A DNA stretch of 21,568 bases from positions 1-21,568 of the forward strand of contig JAWOCZ010000071.1 in NCBI GenBank assembly GCA_046483565.1, read 5' to 3'. Made by a program: the position numbers and the translations under genes. Positions 1-6,519 of the stretch are shown in pieces (the stretch's first letter is position 1; each line of letters starts with the position of its first letter). The notes below the pieces were generated by a model. The model had not been told where the DNA came from. It did not search any database and saw only the letters and a program-made list of their open reading frames with translations. Source of the stretch: T1Sed10-7 sp046483565 (GTDB taxonomy: Bacteria; Actinomycetota; Nitriliruptoria; Nitriliruptorales; Nitriliruptoraceae).

Positions 1-836
1 GCGACCCCCTCCTCGGTGACGGCGACGGTGCGCTTGGCCTCGTCGATCACGTAGTCACCGGACGGCTCGCCGGGCTGGTCGCCCTCCTCACCCTTGGTGA
101 GGTTCGGGGCGACCCGGCGGGAGAAGACCTGGTAGAGGTTCGCCGACTGCTCGACCGGCCCGGAGATGATCAGCGGCGTGCGGGCCTCGTCGACCAGGAT
201 GGAGTCCACCTGGTCCACCAGGGCGAAGTTGTGGCCGCGCTGGACCTGCTTGGCCTTCTCCAGCGCCATGTTGTCGCGCAGGTAGTCGAACCCGAACTCG
301 TTGTTGGTCCCGTAGGTGATGTCGCAGGCGTACGCCGCGCGCTTCTCCGCCTTGGTCTGCCCCGAGTAGACGACACCGACGCTCAAGCCCAGGAACTCGT
401 GCACCTGGCCCATCCAGACCGCGTCGCGCTTGGCGAGGTACTCGTTCACCGTGACGATGTGGACCCCGCGGCCGGGGAGCGCGTTGAGGTAGACCGGCAT
501 GGTCGAGGTCAGGGTCTTGCCCTCACCGGTCTTCATCTCGGCGATGTTGCCGCCGTGCAGGGCAGCGCCACCGAACACCTGGACGTCGTAGGGCCGCTCG
601 CGCAGCACCCGCCAGGCGGCCTCCCGCGCCACGGCGAACGCCTCGACCTGCAGCTCGTCGAGCGTCGCCCCGTCGGCCAGCCGCGCCTTGAAGACATCGG
701 TGCGCTCGCGCAGCTCCTCGTCGGAGAGCTCGGCGATGTCGTCGCTACGCGTGTTGACCGCGTCCACGACCTTCTGGAGTTGCTTGGCTTTCTTGCCCTC
801 TCCGGCACGGAGGAGCTTGTCGAGCACAGCTGACAC
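1..836 (-). CDS. secA: Preprotein translocase ATPase SecA (N-terminal part, cut by window edge)
   Basis: SecA is the motor ATPase that pushes unfolded preproteins through SecYEG. The first 278 residues are visible; the rest runs off the left edge. Visible family features are the N-terminal region, Walker A (MKTGEGKT, about residues 103-110), VNEYLAKRD, ITYGTNNEFGFDYLRDNM and SILVDEARTPLIISG. Start chosen at GTG 836 because GAGGG lies just upstream. The Walker B/DEAD motif reads VDQVDS: residue 209 (codon CAG at 212-210) is Gln where SecA proteins normally have the catalytic Glu (DEVDS). All surrounding motifs are intact, so this is neither a frameshift nor general decay. hpf lies immediately upstream on the same strand, an order also seen in mycobacteria (secA1-Rv3241c). 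This is most likely the housekeeping SecA, but a second SecA paralogue elsewhere cannot be excluded. Confidence 0.95.
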   Translation of the reverse strand, partial: MSAVLDKLLRAGEGKKAKQLQKVVDAVNTRSDDIAELSDEELRERTDVFKARLADGATLDELQVEAFAVAREAAWRVLRERPYDVQVFGGAALHGGNIAEMKTGEGKTLTSTMPVYLNALPGRGVHIVTVNEYLAKRDAVWMGQVHEFLGLSVGVVYSGQTKAEKRAAYACDITYGTNNEFGFDYLRDNMALEKAKQVQRGHNFALVDQVDSILVDEARTPLIISGPVEQSANLYQVFSRRVAPNLTKGEEGDQPGEPSGDYVIDEAKRTVAVTEEGV

Positions 837-945
837 GGTGGCAGTCCCTCGTTCTCGCTGGATCCCGCTGCGATGGCCACGCAGGCGCGCGGGGTGGCCG
901 GGGCGCGGGCAGGTGTCGAGCGATGGTACGGGGCACGGCAAGCGA

Positions 946-982
946 ACACCCGACCGCGTGCCCGCAGGCCGCTGCCGGGTGT
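946..982 (-). terminator. Possible weak hairpin between hpf and secA
   Basis: Arms ACACCCG (946-952) and CGGGTGT (976-982) enclose a second small hairpin, GCAG-GCCG-CTGC (964-975). It lies about 20 bases past the hpf stop in the direction of transcription. There is no T-run, so it may be an RNA-stability or attenuating structure rather than a terminator. Confidence 0.3.
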
Positions 983-1000
983 CCGCCGACGGGTGCGCTG

Positions 1001-1369
1001 CTAGCCGGTTAGCCCGTCGATGGGAGCGTTGGCCGTGGCAGGCGCCGCCTGGGCCGCCTCCAACCTCGGCTTGGAGACGAGCTTGGTCTTCAGCTTGCGG
1101 ACCTGACGTGCGAGCTTGGCCTCGGTGCGGGCGATCGCCGTGACCGGATCGGGGCCCGTCGCGCTCGCGCGCAGGTACTGGCCCTTGGCATGCAGCGTGG
1201 CCTCACACCGCACGCGCTCCTCGATGCGCGGGTTGGTCTCCTCCGAGAACACCACCTCCATGTCGATGAACCGATCGAACATCCGGCTCACTCGGGAGAG
1301 CTTCGCGATCGCCTCGTCCCGGATCCGGGGCGTGACGTCGAGGTTCGTTCCCTTCACGGTGATCCGCAT
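1001..1369 (-). CDS. hpf: Short-form ribosome hibernation-promoting factor (S30AE/RaiA family)
   Basis: A 122-residue protein that binds the 30S decoding region and inactivates ribosomes in stationary phase. The N-terminus MRITVKGTNLDVTPRIRD, the following helix (IAKLSRVSRMFDRF) and the strand region with VVFSEETNPRIEERVRCE fit the S30AE fold over about residues 2-105. The start is fixed by a full AGGAGG at 1379-1374, four bases before the ATG. Most actinobacterial homologues are long forms of about 200 residues or more with a C-terminal dimerisation domain; this one ends in an Ala/Pro-rich tail just after the S30AE domain and has no such domain. The stop codon is clean and there is no homologous continuation on the same strand. 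It lies between comF and secA, a conserved actinobacterial order. Confidence 0.9.
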   Translation of the reverse strand: MRITVKGTNLDVTPRIRDEAIAKLSRVSRMFDRFIDMEVVFSEETNPRIEERVRCEATLHAKGQYLRASATGPDPVTAIARTEAKLARQVRKLKTKLVSKPRLEAAQAAPATANAPIDGLTG

Positions 1370-1386
1370 CGATCCTCCTGTCCCAC

Positions 1387-1404
1387 GGCCGCGTCGCCGC
1401 GGCC
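1387..1404 (-). other. Perfect GC hairpin just upstream of the hpf ribosome binding site
   Basis: GGCCGCG (1387-1393), loop TCGC, CGCGGCC (1398-1404). On the minus strand it sits 7 bases before the AGGAGG of hpf. It could be a comF terminator or a leader structure affecting hpf translation. There is no T-run. Confidence 0.4.
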
Positions 1405-1610
1405 CTGTCCGCTCGCCGCACCGGCGGCGCGACGCTGCGCCAGCACGCGGACGGTCTCCCAGGAGGGTGGCTGCACGCGCGCGTGGCGTCGTGCTCGCCG
1501 TGACGATGGTGCGCCACGGCCCGACCGGATCTCCGGATCACGGGTCCGCTTCCCCGGCCGGACCCGTCACCGTAGCCCCTGAGTGGCTCGATACGCCAGG
1601 GATCCGGGAG

Positions 1611-2366
1611 CTACTGCGCGCCCACACGGCGCGAACGCGCGCGACCGACGGCCGCGTCCGTTCCCGTGGCAGCGCCGAGGGCGTGCGGGGTACCGCCGAG
1701 GGCGTGCGTGCCGGCCCGGGCGAGGACGGCGAGGTGGACCGCTCCCGCCCCCGCGCGACGCAACTCGGTGGCCGCGCGCCAGGCCGTCGCGCCGGTGGTG
1801 ACGATGTCGTCCACGAGCAGGACGTCGGTCCCCGGCAGCGGGTGGCGTGCGACGTAGTGGTCACCGGCCCTGCCCCGGTCGACGGCCGTCAGGAGCGCCA
1901 GCGCCGGCAGCCCGAGGCCGCGCGCGACGGAGCCGGCGATCACGGCGGCGTGATCGATCCCGCGCTGACGCACCCGCCGTGCCGGCGTCGTCACCCAGGT
2001 CACCACATCGACCGGCGGTGGCGCACCCGCCAGCCGGGCCACCAGCGGAGCGCTCAACCCGGCCCAGCCCGCGTGTGCCCCGGCGAGCTTGGCGGTGGCG
2101 ATACCGACGGCGACCTCCCCGCGGTAGTCGAAGGCGGCGACGGTGCCGTCGATCGGCGCGTCGCCCGGCCAGCAGGCATGCATGCCACCCCGGGGGGCGG
2201 CACACCGTGGACAGCCCGGCGGCTGGGGGCGCACCGAGGTGGCGCAGGTCACACACCACGGGATCCGTCCGCGCCGGCGGCAGGCCAGGCAGCGTGGCGG
2301 CGCGAGCAGCGCGAGCAGGCTGCGGTGCGGTGCCATCAGGGGCGACGGGGCGGGCCGGGTCTCCAT
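1611..2366 (-). CDS. ComF/GntX-type phosphoribosyltransferase family protein
   Basis: A 251-residue member of the ComF family, related to type I phosphoribosyltransferases; members are tied to DNA uptake in competent bacteria, but in actinobacteria the role is unproven. Three CxxC-type pairs, C26/C29, C38/C41 and C52/C55, form the N-terminal zinc-finger-like region. The PRPP loop is clear at residues 181-194 (DVLLVDDIVTTGAT). The middle includes TPARRVRQRGIDHA, typical of the family (RxxxRGFNQ-like). After the PRPP loop the C-terminus is Arg/Ala-rich and not recognisable. The start is uncertain: no strong Shine-Dalgarno precedes the ATG at 2366, and ATG at 2336 (MAPHRSLL) is an alternative. 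The mycobacterial counterpart Rv3242c likewise sits beside hpf and secA. Confidence 0.88.
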   Translation of the reverse strand: METRPAPSPLMAPHRSLLALLAPPRCLACRRRGRIPWCVTCATSVRPQPPGCPRCAAPRGGMHACWPGDAPIDGTVAAFDYRGEVAVGIATAKLAGAHAGWAGLSAPLVARLAGAPPPVDVVTWVTTPARRVRQRGIDHAAVIAGSVARGLGLPALALLTAVDRGRAGDHYVARHPLPGTDVLLVDDIVTTGATAWRAATELRRAGAGAVHLAVLARAGTHALGGTPHALGAATGTDAAVGRARSRRVGAQ

Positions 2367-2476
2367 CGCCGCAGCATCGCAGGGCGCACCACGGCCCGGA
2401 CGACGGGCCGCCCCGCCGCTGTGGACGAGCGGACACGGCGAACAGGTGCCAGCCCTGACCGGCGGCCAGCAGCGCC

Positions 2477-2650
2477 TCAGCGCGGTGGCGCCGCCTCCTC
2501 GACGAGCATGACCGGGATGCCGTCACGCACGGGGTAGCGCAACCCGCACTCCGTGCACACGATCAGGTGCCGGCGCTCCTTGTGCTCGACCGCGCCACGG
2601 CAGGCGGGACAGACCAGGATGGCGAGCAGACGCTCGTCGAGTGCCACCAC
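2477..2650 (-). CDS. Trm112-like small zinc protein (UPF0434/YcaR type)
   Basis: A 57-residue protein. It starts VVALDERLLAILVCPAC and has CPAC (C14, C17) and CTEC (C32, C35) pairs followed by LRYPVRDGIPVMLVEEA, the signature ending of the Trm112/UPF0434 family. The four cysteines should bind one zinc. In eukaryotes Trm112 activates methyltransferases; bacterial homologues are mostly uncharacterised, and in actinobacteria they often sit near mannose-activation genes, which are absent here. Two tandem GTG starts are possible, at 2650 and 2647; AGGAG upstream gives 4 or 7 bases of spacing, so 2647 may be the true one. A TAGGCT box at 2684-2679 could be a -10 element. Confidence 0.88.
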   Translation of the reverse strand: MVALDERLLAILVCPACRGAVEHKERRHLIVCTECGLRYPVRDGIPVMLVEEAAPPR

Positions 2651-2752
2651 GGTGCTCCTGTCCAGCGACGGTGGTGGGAGCCTACGCGGCCGAGCCCCGC
2701 GATGACACCGTCGTAGCGGCCCGGGGCCGACCCGCGCCGCCGCGCAACACCC

Positions 2753-3142
2753 TCACGTTGCCTCGGGGCCCTGGGCGCGCGGGGTGTGGTCCCGGGCGGC
2801 TGAGGCCGACGGCAGGTCCGTGCCCGGACGATCGGGCGCCCGATCCGGCTCGACGCGCTCGAGGGGTTCACCAGCCAGGGTGCGGCCGATGTAGCGCTTG
2901 CGGGTGCGGCCCTCCTCCTTCCAGTAGGCGTACCAGTAGGGGCCGTGCGGGCAGGTGGCACACCCGTCCTTGCCGCAGCGCACGTGCTCCTGGCGGTAGG
3001 TCAACGTCGGCGGCAGGCCGGGCTCCCCCTCGGGTGGCCCGTCGACGTGGACGAGCAGCCCACGCACGAGGATCAGCAGCCGGCGCAGCTCGTACTCGTC
3101 GAGGCGCCTGACCTGCTGGGTGAGTGCTCGTGACAGGGACAT
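2753..3142 (-). CDS. DUF6788-like cysteine protein of unknown function
   Basis: A 129-residue protein. The N-terminal half is a helical Arg/Leu-rich region (MSLSRALTQQVRRLDEYELR). The centre is RCGKDGCATCPHGPYWYAYW followed by RTRKRYIG (about residues 55-86), with C56, C61 and C64 likely binding metal. This CGK-C-C-HGPYWY pattern resembles DUF6788 proteins, which have no established function. The tail from residue 95 is polar and probably disordered. ATG 3142 is chosen because GGAGG lies 4 bases upstream; the frame stays open to 3265, but that extension has no ribosome binding site. The gene sits where mycobacteria have the manA/manB genes between the secA block and DUF3499, so it may be an insertion. 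Confidence 0.7.
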   Translation of the reverse strand: MSLSRALTQQVRRLDEYELRRLLILVRGLLVHVDGPPEGEPGLPPTLTYRQEHVRCGKDGCATCPHGPYWYAYWKEEGRTRKRYIGRTLAGEPLERVEPDRAPDRPGTDLPSASAARDHTPRAQGPEAT

Positions 3143-3310
3143 CACGCCTCCGACACCGTCGCCTGGCTGCTTGGGTAACCCGTCGACGCGTAAGAAACCA
3201 CAGATGGCACACTCCAGGGTGGAGGTGCCCCCGCCGCCGGTCGCGTGCCGACGGGGCCGCGACACCGACCACCGTGGCGCCGGCCAGTCGCATCGGCACC
3301 ACGCCGAGCC

Positions 3311-3937
3311 TCAGCCTGACGACGGCCGCGGGACTCGCTGCCCGGCACGTGCCCGTGCGGCCGGCACCGGGCGTGGCTGCCTGGCATCGGCCGGCGGGGC
3401 GTCGGCCCGGAGAACGTCGGCCCGGAGAACGTCGGCCTGGAGGGCGTCGGCCCGGAGGGCAGGGAGATCGGGCACGATCTCGGCGGTGGGTGCCGGGGCG
3501 GCGTCCTCGGAGACGGCGCCCGGCACCGCACGCAGCGCAGCGGCGAGCACCGCCACGGTGCGATCACCGCCGAGATCGGCCGGCACCGACGGACGCGCAT
3601 CCGGCAGACGGGTGTCCTCCGGACGGCGATCACGCAACTGCCACCCGTGGGGTGGCCGGGAGCGTGCCGCGTGAGCGGTGCACAGGTCGTAGGTCTGTGG
3701 CTCCGGCTGGTCGAGGAGCACCGAGAGGTCCACGCGGCGTTCGGCGTAGCTGAAGCTCAGGGTCGCCACCGCAGGCGCCGGACAGGCGGGTCGGGCACAG
3801 GCGCGTCGATCGGGCTGGGGCAGTCGGACGACGGTGCCCTCGCCACCGCCGTGGCCGCGCTGACGCTGCCGCCGCGCACCACCGCCGCCCACGCCGTCGG
3901 CGGGGCGGAACGCGTGCGCTGCTGAACCATCGTCCAC
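3311..3937 (-). CDS. DUF3499 family protein
   Basis: A small actinobacterial protein of unknown function. The diagnostic stretch RRACARPACPAPAVATLSFS, then SYAERRVDLSVLLDQPEP and QTYDLCTAHAARSRPPHGW, matches the usual CSRxGC...ATLTYxYAD...YDLCxxH pattern; these Cys and His residues may bind zinc. The C-terminal tail is repetitive, with ADALQ-ADVLR-ADVLR-ADAPP-ADARQ encoded by near-identical 15-base units. The start is uncertain: GTG 3937 is chosen because TTGGCG (3974-3969), an 18-base spacer and TAGCGT (3950-3945) would put the transcript start on it, giving a leaderless mRNA of 208 residues. GTG 3892 (193 residues) is the alternative; neither has a Shine-Dalgarno. It is divergent from the metallopeptidase gene, as Rv3258c/Rv3259 are in M. 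tuberculosis. Confidence 0.85.
   Translation of the reverse strand: MDDGSAAHAFRPADGVGGGGARRQRQRGHGGGEGTVVRLPQPDRRACARPACPAPAVATLSFSYAERRVDLSVLLDQPEPQTYDLCTAHAARSRPPHGWQLRDRRPEDTRLPDARPSVPADLGGDRTVAVLAAALRAVPGAVSEDAAPAPTAEIVPDLPALRADALQADVLRADVLRADAPPADARQPRPVPAARARAGQRVPRPSSG
3404..3475 (-). repeat. 15-base tandem repeat inside the DUF3499 coding region
   Basis: About four to five units of a 15-base sequence related to GTCGGCCCGGAGAAC (plus strand); two adjacent units are identical. They encode pentapeptides of the form A-D-[AV]-[LPR]-x. The unit length keeps frame, so copy-number change would alter only tail length. Confidence 0.8.
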
Positions 3938-3941
3938 GTCG

Positions 3942-3965
3942 CACACGCTAAACGACAAGCGTGTG
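3942..3965. promoter_or_regulatory. Perfect 8+8 inverted repeat overlapping the predicted DUF3499 promoter
   Basis: CACACGCT (3942-3949), 8-base spacer, AGCGTGTG (3958-3965). On the minus strand the downstream arm overlaps the predicted -10 box TAGCGT (3950-3945), and the -35-like TTGGCG lies just outside at 3974-3969. The geometry suits a dimeric repressor site. Confidence 0.5.
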
Positions 3966-3974
3966 GTTCGCCAA
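3945..3974 (-). promoter_or_regulatory. Predicted promoter for a leaderless DUF3499 transcript
   Basis: TTGGCG at 3974-3969, 18-base spacer, TAGCGT at 3950-3945, then 7 bases to GTG 3937. The distance places the first transcribed base at or next to the start codon, a common arrangement in actinobacteria. Confidence 0.45.
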
Positions 3975-4146
3975 CCACCGGCCACCCGCCACCCTCGAGC
4001 GCGGGGTGGTGTCCGGCCGGTGCGGCCGGCGCCACATGTCGACCGGTAGCCGACACGGGGGTTCTTGGGTAACCGAGCGGCACCCAACCAAGTGTTGTGA
4101 TTCAGGCGGAGGGACCCGACCCGGGTGGGGCGCAGCACCCGACCCG

Positions 4147-4152
4147 TACCCT
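4147..4152 (+). promoter_or_regulatory. Candidate -10 box (TACCCT) of the metallopeptidase gene
   Basis: TACCCT ends 7 bases before ATG 4160, and no Shine-Dalgarno precedes that ATG, so a leaderless transcript is likely. No convincing -35 is visible. Confidence 0.35.
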
Positions 4153-4159
4153 GCCGGGT

Positions 4160-4591
4160 ATGGACGATCGTCATGCGCGCCACCGGCTGCGGACCGCGGA
4201 TCCGCACCGCCGCCCGAGCGACGGGTACCGCGCCGCGGGCATGGTGCGCTTCGACCGGCTGGTCGGCGAAGCCCTGCGCATGGTCCCGGGGCCGCTGCTC
4301 GAGCACCTGCAGCAGGTCGAGATCCGCATCGCGGACGTGCCGCCACCCGACCCCTTCGGTGCGGGTGACGAGGTCGTCCTCGGACGCTACGACGCGACCG
4401 GACGGGCTGCCCCGCGACGAAGCGAGCGCAAGCAGCCGCCCGATCGGCTCATCCTGTACCGGCGGCCGCTGGAGGCTCGCGCCCGGAGCAAACCCGAGCT
4501 CGTGGAGCTCGTACGCGAGGTCGTGATCCACGAGGTGGCGCACCACCTCGGCATCGACGACGACGACATCGGAGAGCTCGGCTGGGGCTAG
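4160..4591 (+). CDS. Small zincin-like metallopeptidase family protein
   Basis: A 143-residue protein of the zincin-like family annotated in actinobacteria as metallopeptidase (PF06262 type; M. tuberculosis Rv3259 is the positional counterpart). The zinc motif HEVAHH is at residues 124-129, followed by GIDDDDIGELGWG, giving the family's HExxHHxGxxDxxI ending. The middle (VEIRIADVPPPD, RLILYRRPLE) forms the expected strands. No signal peptide is visible, so it is probably cytosolic; substrates are unknown. The frame is open further upstream (from ATG 4097), but ATG 4160 is preferred because the upstream stretch is low-complexity and has no ribosome binding site. It is convergent with the DUF5719 gene, with 29 bases between the stops. 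Confidence 0.88.
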   Translation: MDDRHARHRLRTADPHRRPSDGYRAAGMVRFDRLVGEALRMVPGPLLEHLQQVEIRIADVPPPDPFGAGDEVVLGRYDATGRAAPRRSERKQPPDRLILYRRPLEARARSKPELVELVREVVIHEVAHHLGIDDDDIGELGWG

Positions 4592-4620
4592 GAGCGCCGG
4601 CCGATCGCAGTCGCCGCGAG

Positions 4621-6519
4621 CTACGGCGCGGTCGGCGCGGTCGGCGCGGGCTCCGGCGGGTCGGCGTCGGGGTCCTCGCCCGTTCCGTCCTCGGGCTCGG
4701 AGCCGATCAGCCCCCCGGGCACGCCGTCCGGAGCGCGTGGACCGGAGGTTCCGAGCTGGGTGACCAGCCCGGGACGCTGCACCGGGAGCAGACCGCTGCC
4801 GGTCGTCAGCCAGCTCGACGATGCGACCCCGGAGGCCGAGACCAGGTGCAGGGGACCGTCACCGGTGTCGACGCCGAGGAGCCCCACCACCACGGCGCCC
4901 TCACGCGCGGTGACGAAGGCGGTCCAGGGAGCGGAGACGGACACGTAGGACGCCAGATCGATGGTGGTCGTGCTGCCGGGTGGGACCTCCACCTCACGCA
5001 GCTCGTCGGGGGTACGGACCCGGACACCGTCGAGGAAGGCGACCTCCAGCACAGCGGGCTCGCCCTCCGGGTTGACGATCCGGAGCTGCTCGTCCCGCCC
5101 CTGCGCACCGACCCCGGAGACCACCCAGCGGGGATCGCTGCGCGCACCGAGCTGCACGGTGACCCCCGTGCGCTCGCTGTCCTCGTCGACCCGTTGGACC
5201 GCCCCCGAGACCACGATGGGTACGCCGTTGGAGCGGGCGGTCACCGCGACCTCGTCGACCTCGTCGGGGAAGGTGCCGGTCATGTCCACACGGCGCAGCT
5301 CACCCGCGGGGACGCTGACCTCCGAGAGCCCGAAGGGGACCTCGCCGCCGTCAGCCGTGTGGAGACTGAGCTGGACCGCTGCTGTGCGATCGCCGGTGTT
5401 GAGGACCCACAACCAGCCGGAGGTGGTGTCGTCGTCGGCCAACCACGTCACGGTCCAGTCCTCGGCCGGGCTGGAGGTCGCCGCGAGCAGGGACATGCCG
5501 TCGACACCGCCGATCGCGGCACGGGAGAGCTGCATGCCTTCGACCGCGATGCGGCCCGAGGTGACCTCGACCACGGCCGCCAGGTCGTCACGCTCCGGCA
5601 GGACGTCGTTGACCACCACCTCCCGGACGGCGCCGGGTGGGACCGACAGGTTCTGCAGGACCAGCGGCGCCTCGGGATCGCCCGGGGTGGCGAACCGGAC
5701 GGCGACACTCGCCGGTGACCGGTGCGGGTTGGCGAGCCGCAGCCGCGCCTCGTCCCCGCCGGTGGTGGACAGCCCGGGTACGAGGTGCGTCCCGGCGCCG
5801 GAGTCGGCGCACCCACCGGCGACGGTCCCCGACGGGAGCGCCGGGACGTCCTCCACCCGCCACTCACGGGTCACGGCGACCGCCGCGTTCCGCCACCGCA
5901 CCGAGGTGGCGGCCGGCCCGTCCGCCCCGAGGGCGTCGAAGCGCACGTCCCCACCGGGGAAGACCGAGGGCAACGAGGTGGTCGTGAAGTCCTCCTCGAG
6001 GAGGTCGGTGCGCTCGAGCAGCGCCGGGGTGCCGCCGCCGGGGCGACCCGGCAGCGCCGCGATGATCGTGGCGACCGGCACCTCCTGCTCCCCGGTGTCG
6101 CCGTCGTCGGCGTCCTCCTCGCCGTCCTCGGCGTCCTCCTCGCCGTCCTCGCCGTCCGCGGCGTCCTCCTCGCCGTCCCCGGCCTCATCGGGCGCGTCGG
6201 GGGCTTCCTCGCCGTCCGCGGCATCCTCCTCGCCGTCCGCGGCCTCATCGGCCTCGTCGGGCTCGTCGGGAGCTTCCTCGCCCTCGTCCTGCGCGTCGGC
6301 AGCGGGTGGTTCCAGATCGGGTGCGGCGATCGATGGCGCACCCAGACCGCCGACACCGACCGTGCACAGCACCGTGCCCGAAAGCGGCTCCACGACCACG
6401 GAGGGGTCGACGGAGATCGCCTCGGGCTCTACCGGCCCGACCATCGCATCGATCGAGAGCACGTAGACCACGACCGCGACCACCAGGACAGCGGGCAGCA
6501 CGACACGTCGGACGTTCAT
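4621..6519 (-). CDS. DUF5719 envelope protein with acidic linker
   Basis: A 632-residue protein. Residues 6-27 (VVLPAVLVVAVVVYVLSIDA) form a membrane anchor or signal segment, so most of the chain should be extracellular. Residues 74-146 are almost entirely Asp, Glu, Ala and Gly, a disordered acidic linker. From about residue 150 there are repeated beta-rich modules (for example RLRLANPHRSPASVAVRF, GWLWVLNTGDRTAAVQL, QLRIVNPEGEPAVLEVAF), as in DUF5719 proteins. The C-terminus is Pro/Asp-rich. The start is ATG 6519, which overlaps the TGA of the upstream glycosyltransferase gene (ATGA), with GGAGGGGGAAGG just before it, so the two are translationally coupled. Adjacent GT and DUF5719 genes are, from memory, common in actinobacteria; function is unknown but probably in envelope glycan assembly. 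Confidence 0.82.
   Translation of the reverse strand: MNVRRVVLPAVLVVAVVVYVLSIDAMVGPVEPEAISVDPSVVVEPLSGTVLCTVGVGGLGAPSIAAPDLEPPAADAQDEGEEAPDEPDEADEAADGEEDAADGEEAPDAPDEAGDGEEDAADGEDGEEDAEDGEEDADDGDTGEQEVPVATIIAALPGRPGGGTPALLERTDLLEEDFTTTSLPSVFPGGDVRFDALGADGPAATSVRWRNAAVAVTREWRVEDVPALPSGTVAGGCADSGAGTHLVPGLSTTGGDEARLRLANPHRSPASVAVRFATPGDPEAPLVLQNLSVPPGAVREVVVNDVLPERDDLAAVVEVTSGRIAVEGMQLSRAAIGGVDGMSLLAATSSPAEDWTVTWLADDDTTSGWLWVLNTGDRTAAVQLSLHTADGGEVPFGLSEVSVPAGELRRVDMTGTFPDEVDEVAVTARSNGVPIVVSGAVQRVDEDSERTGVTVQLGARSDPRWVVSGVGAQGRDEQLRIVNPEGEPAVLEVAFLDGVRVRTPDELREVEVPPGSTTTIDLASYVSVSAPWTAFVTAREGAVVVGLLGVDTGDGPLHLVSASGVASSSWLTTGSGLLPVQRPGLVTQLGTSGPRAPDGVPGGLIGSEPEDGTGEDPDADPPEPAPTAPTAP
6082..6300 (-). 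repeat. Low-complexity repeat encoding an Asp/Glu linker
   Basis: Imperfect tandem repeats built on GGCGTCCTCCTCGCCGTC-like units (plus strand) encode an Asp/Glu/Ala/Gly-rich stretch at residues 74-146 of the DUF5719 protein. It is prone to length change but remains in frame. Confidence 0.8.

Noticed and set aside
4013..4029. CCGGCC-N5-GGCCGG inverted repeat between DUF3499 and the metallopeptidase gene
   Set aside because: Short self-complementary CCGG/GGCC runs are common in DNA this GC-rich; nothing ties it to a gene.
3170..4074. An 11-base repeat CTTGGGTAACC at 3170-3180 and 4064-4074
   Set aside because: A single pair of 11-mers is expected by chance in a window this size, and no matching spacing to promoters was seen.
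3938..4546. Upstream open frame extending DUF3499 to about 411 residues
   Set aside because: It is antisense to the metallopeptidase coding region and to the intergenic region, has no family similarity there, and the predicted promoter lies inside it.
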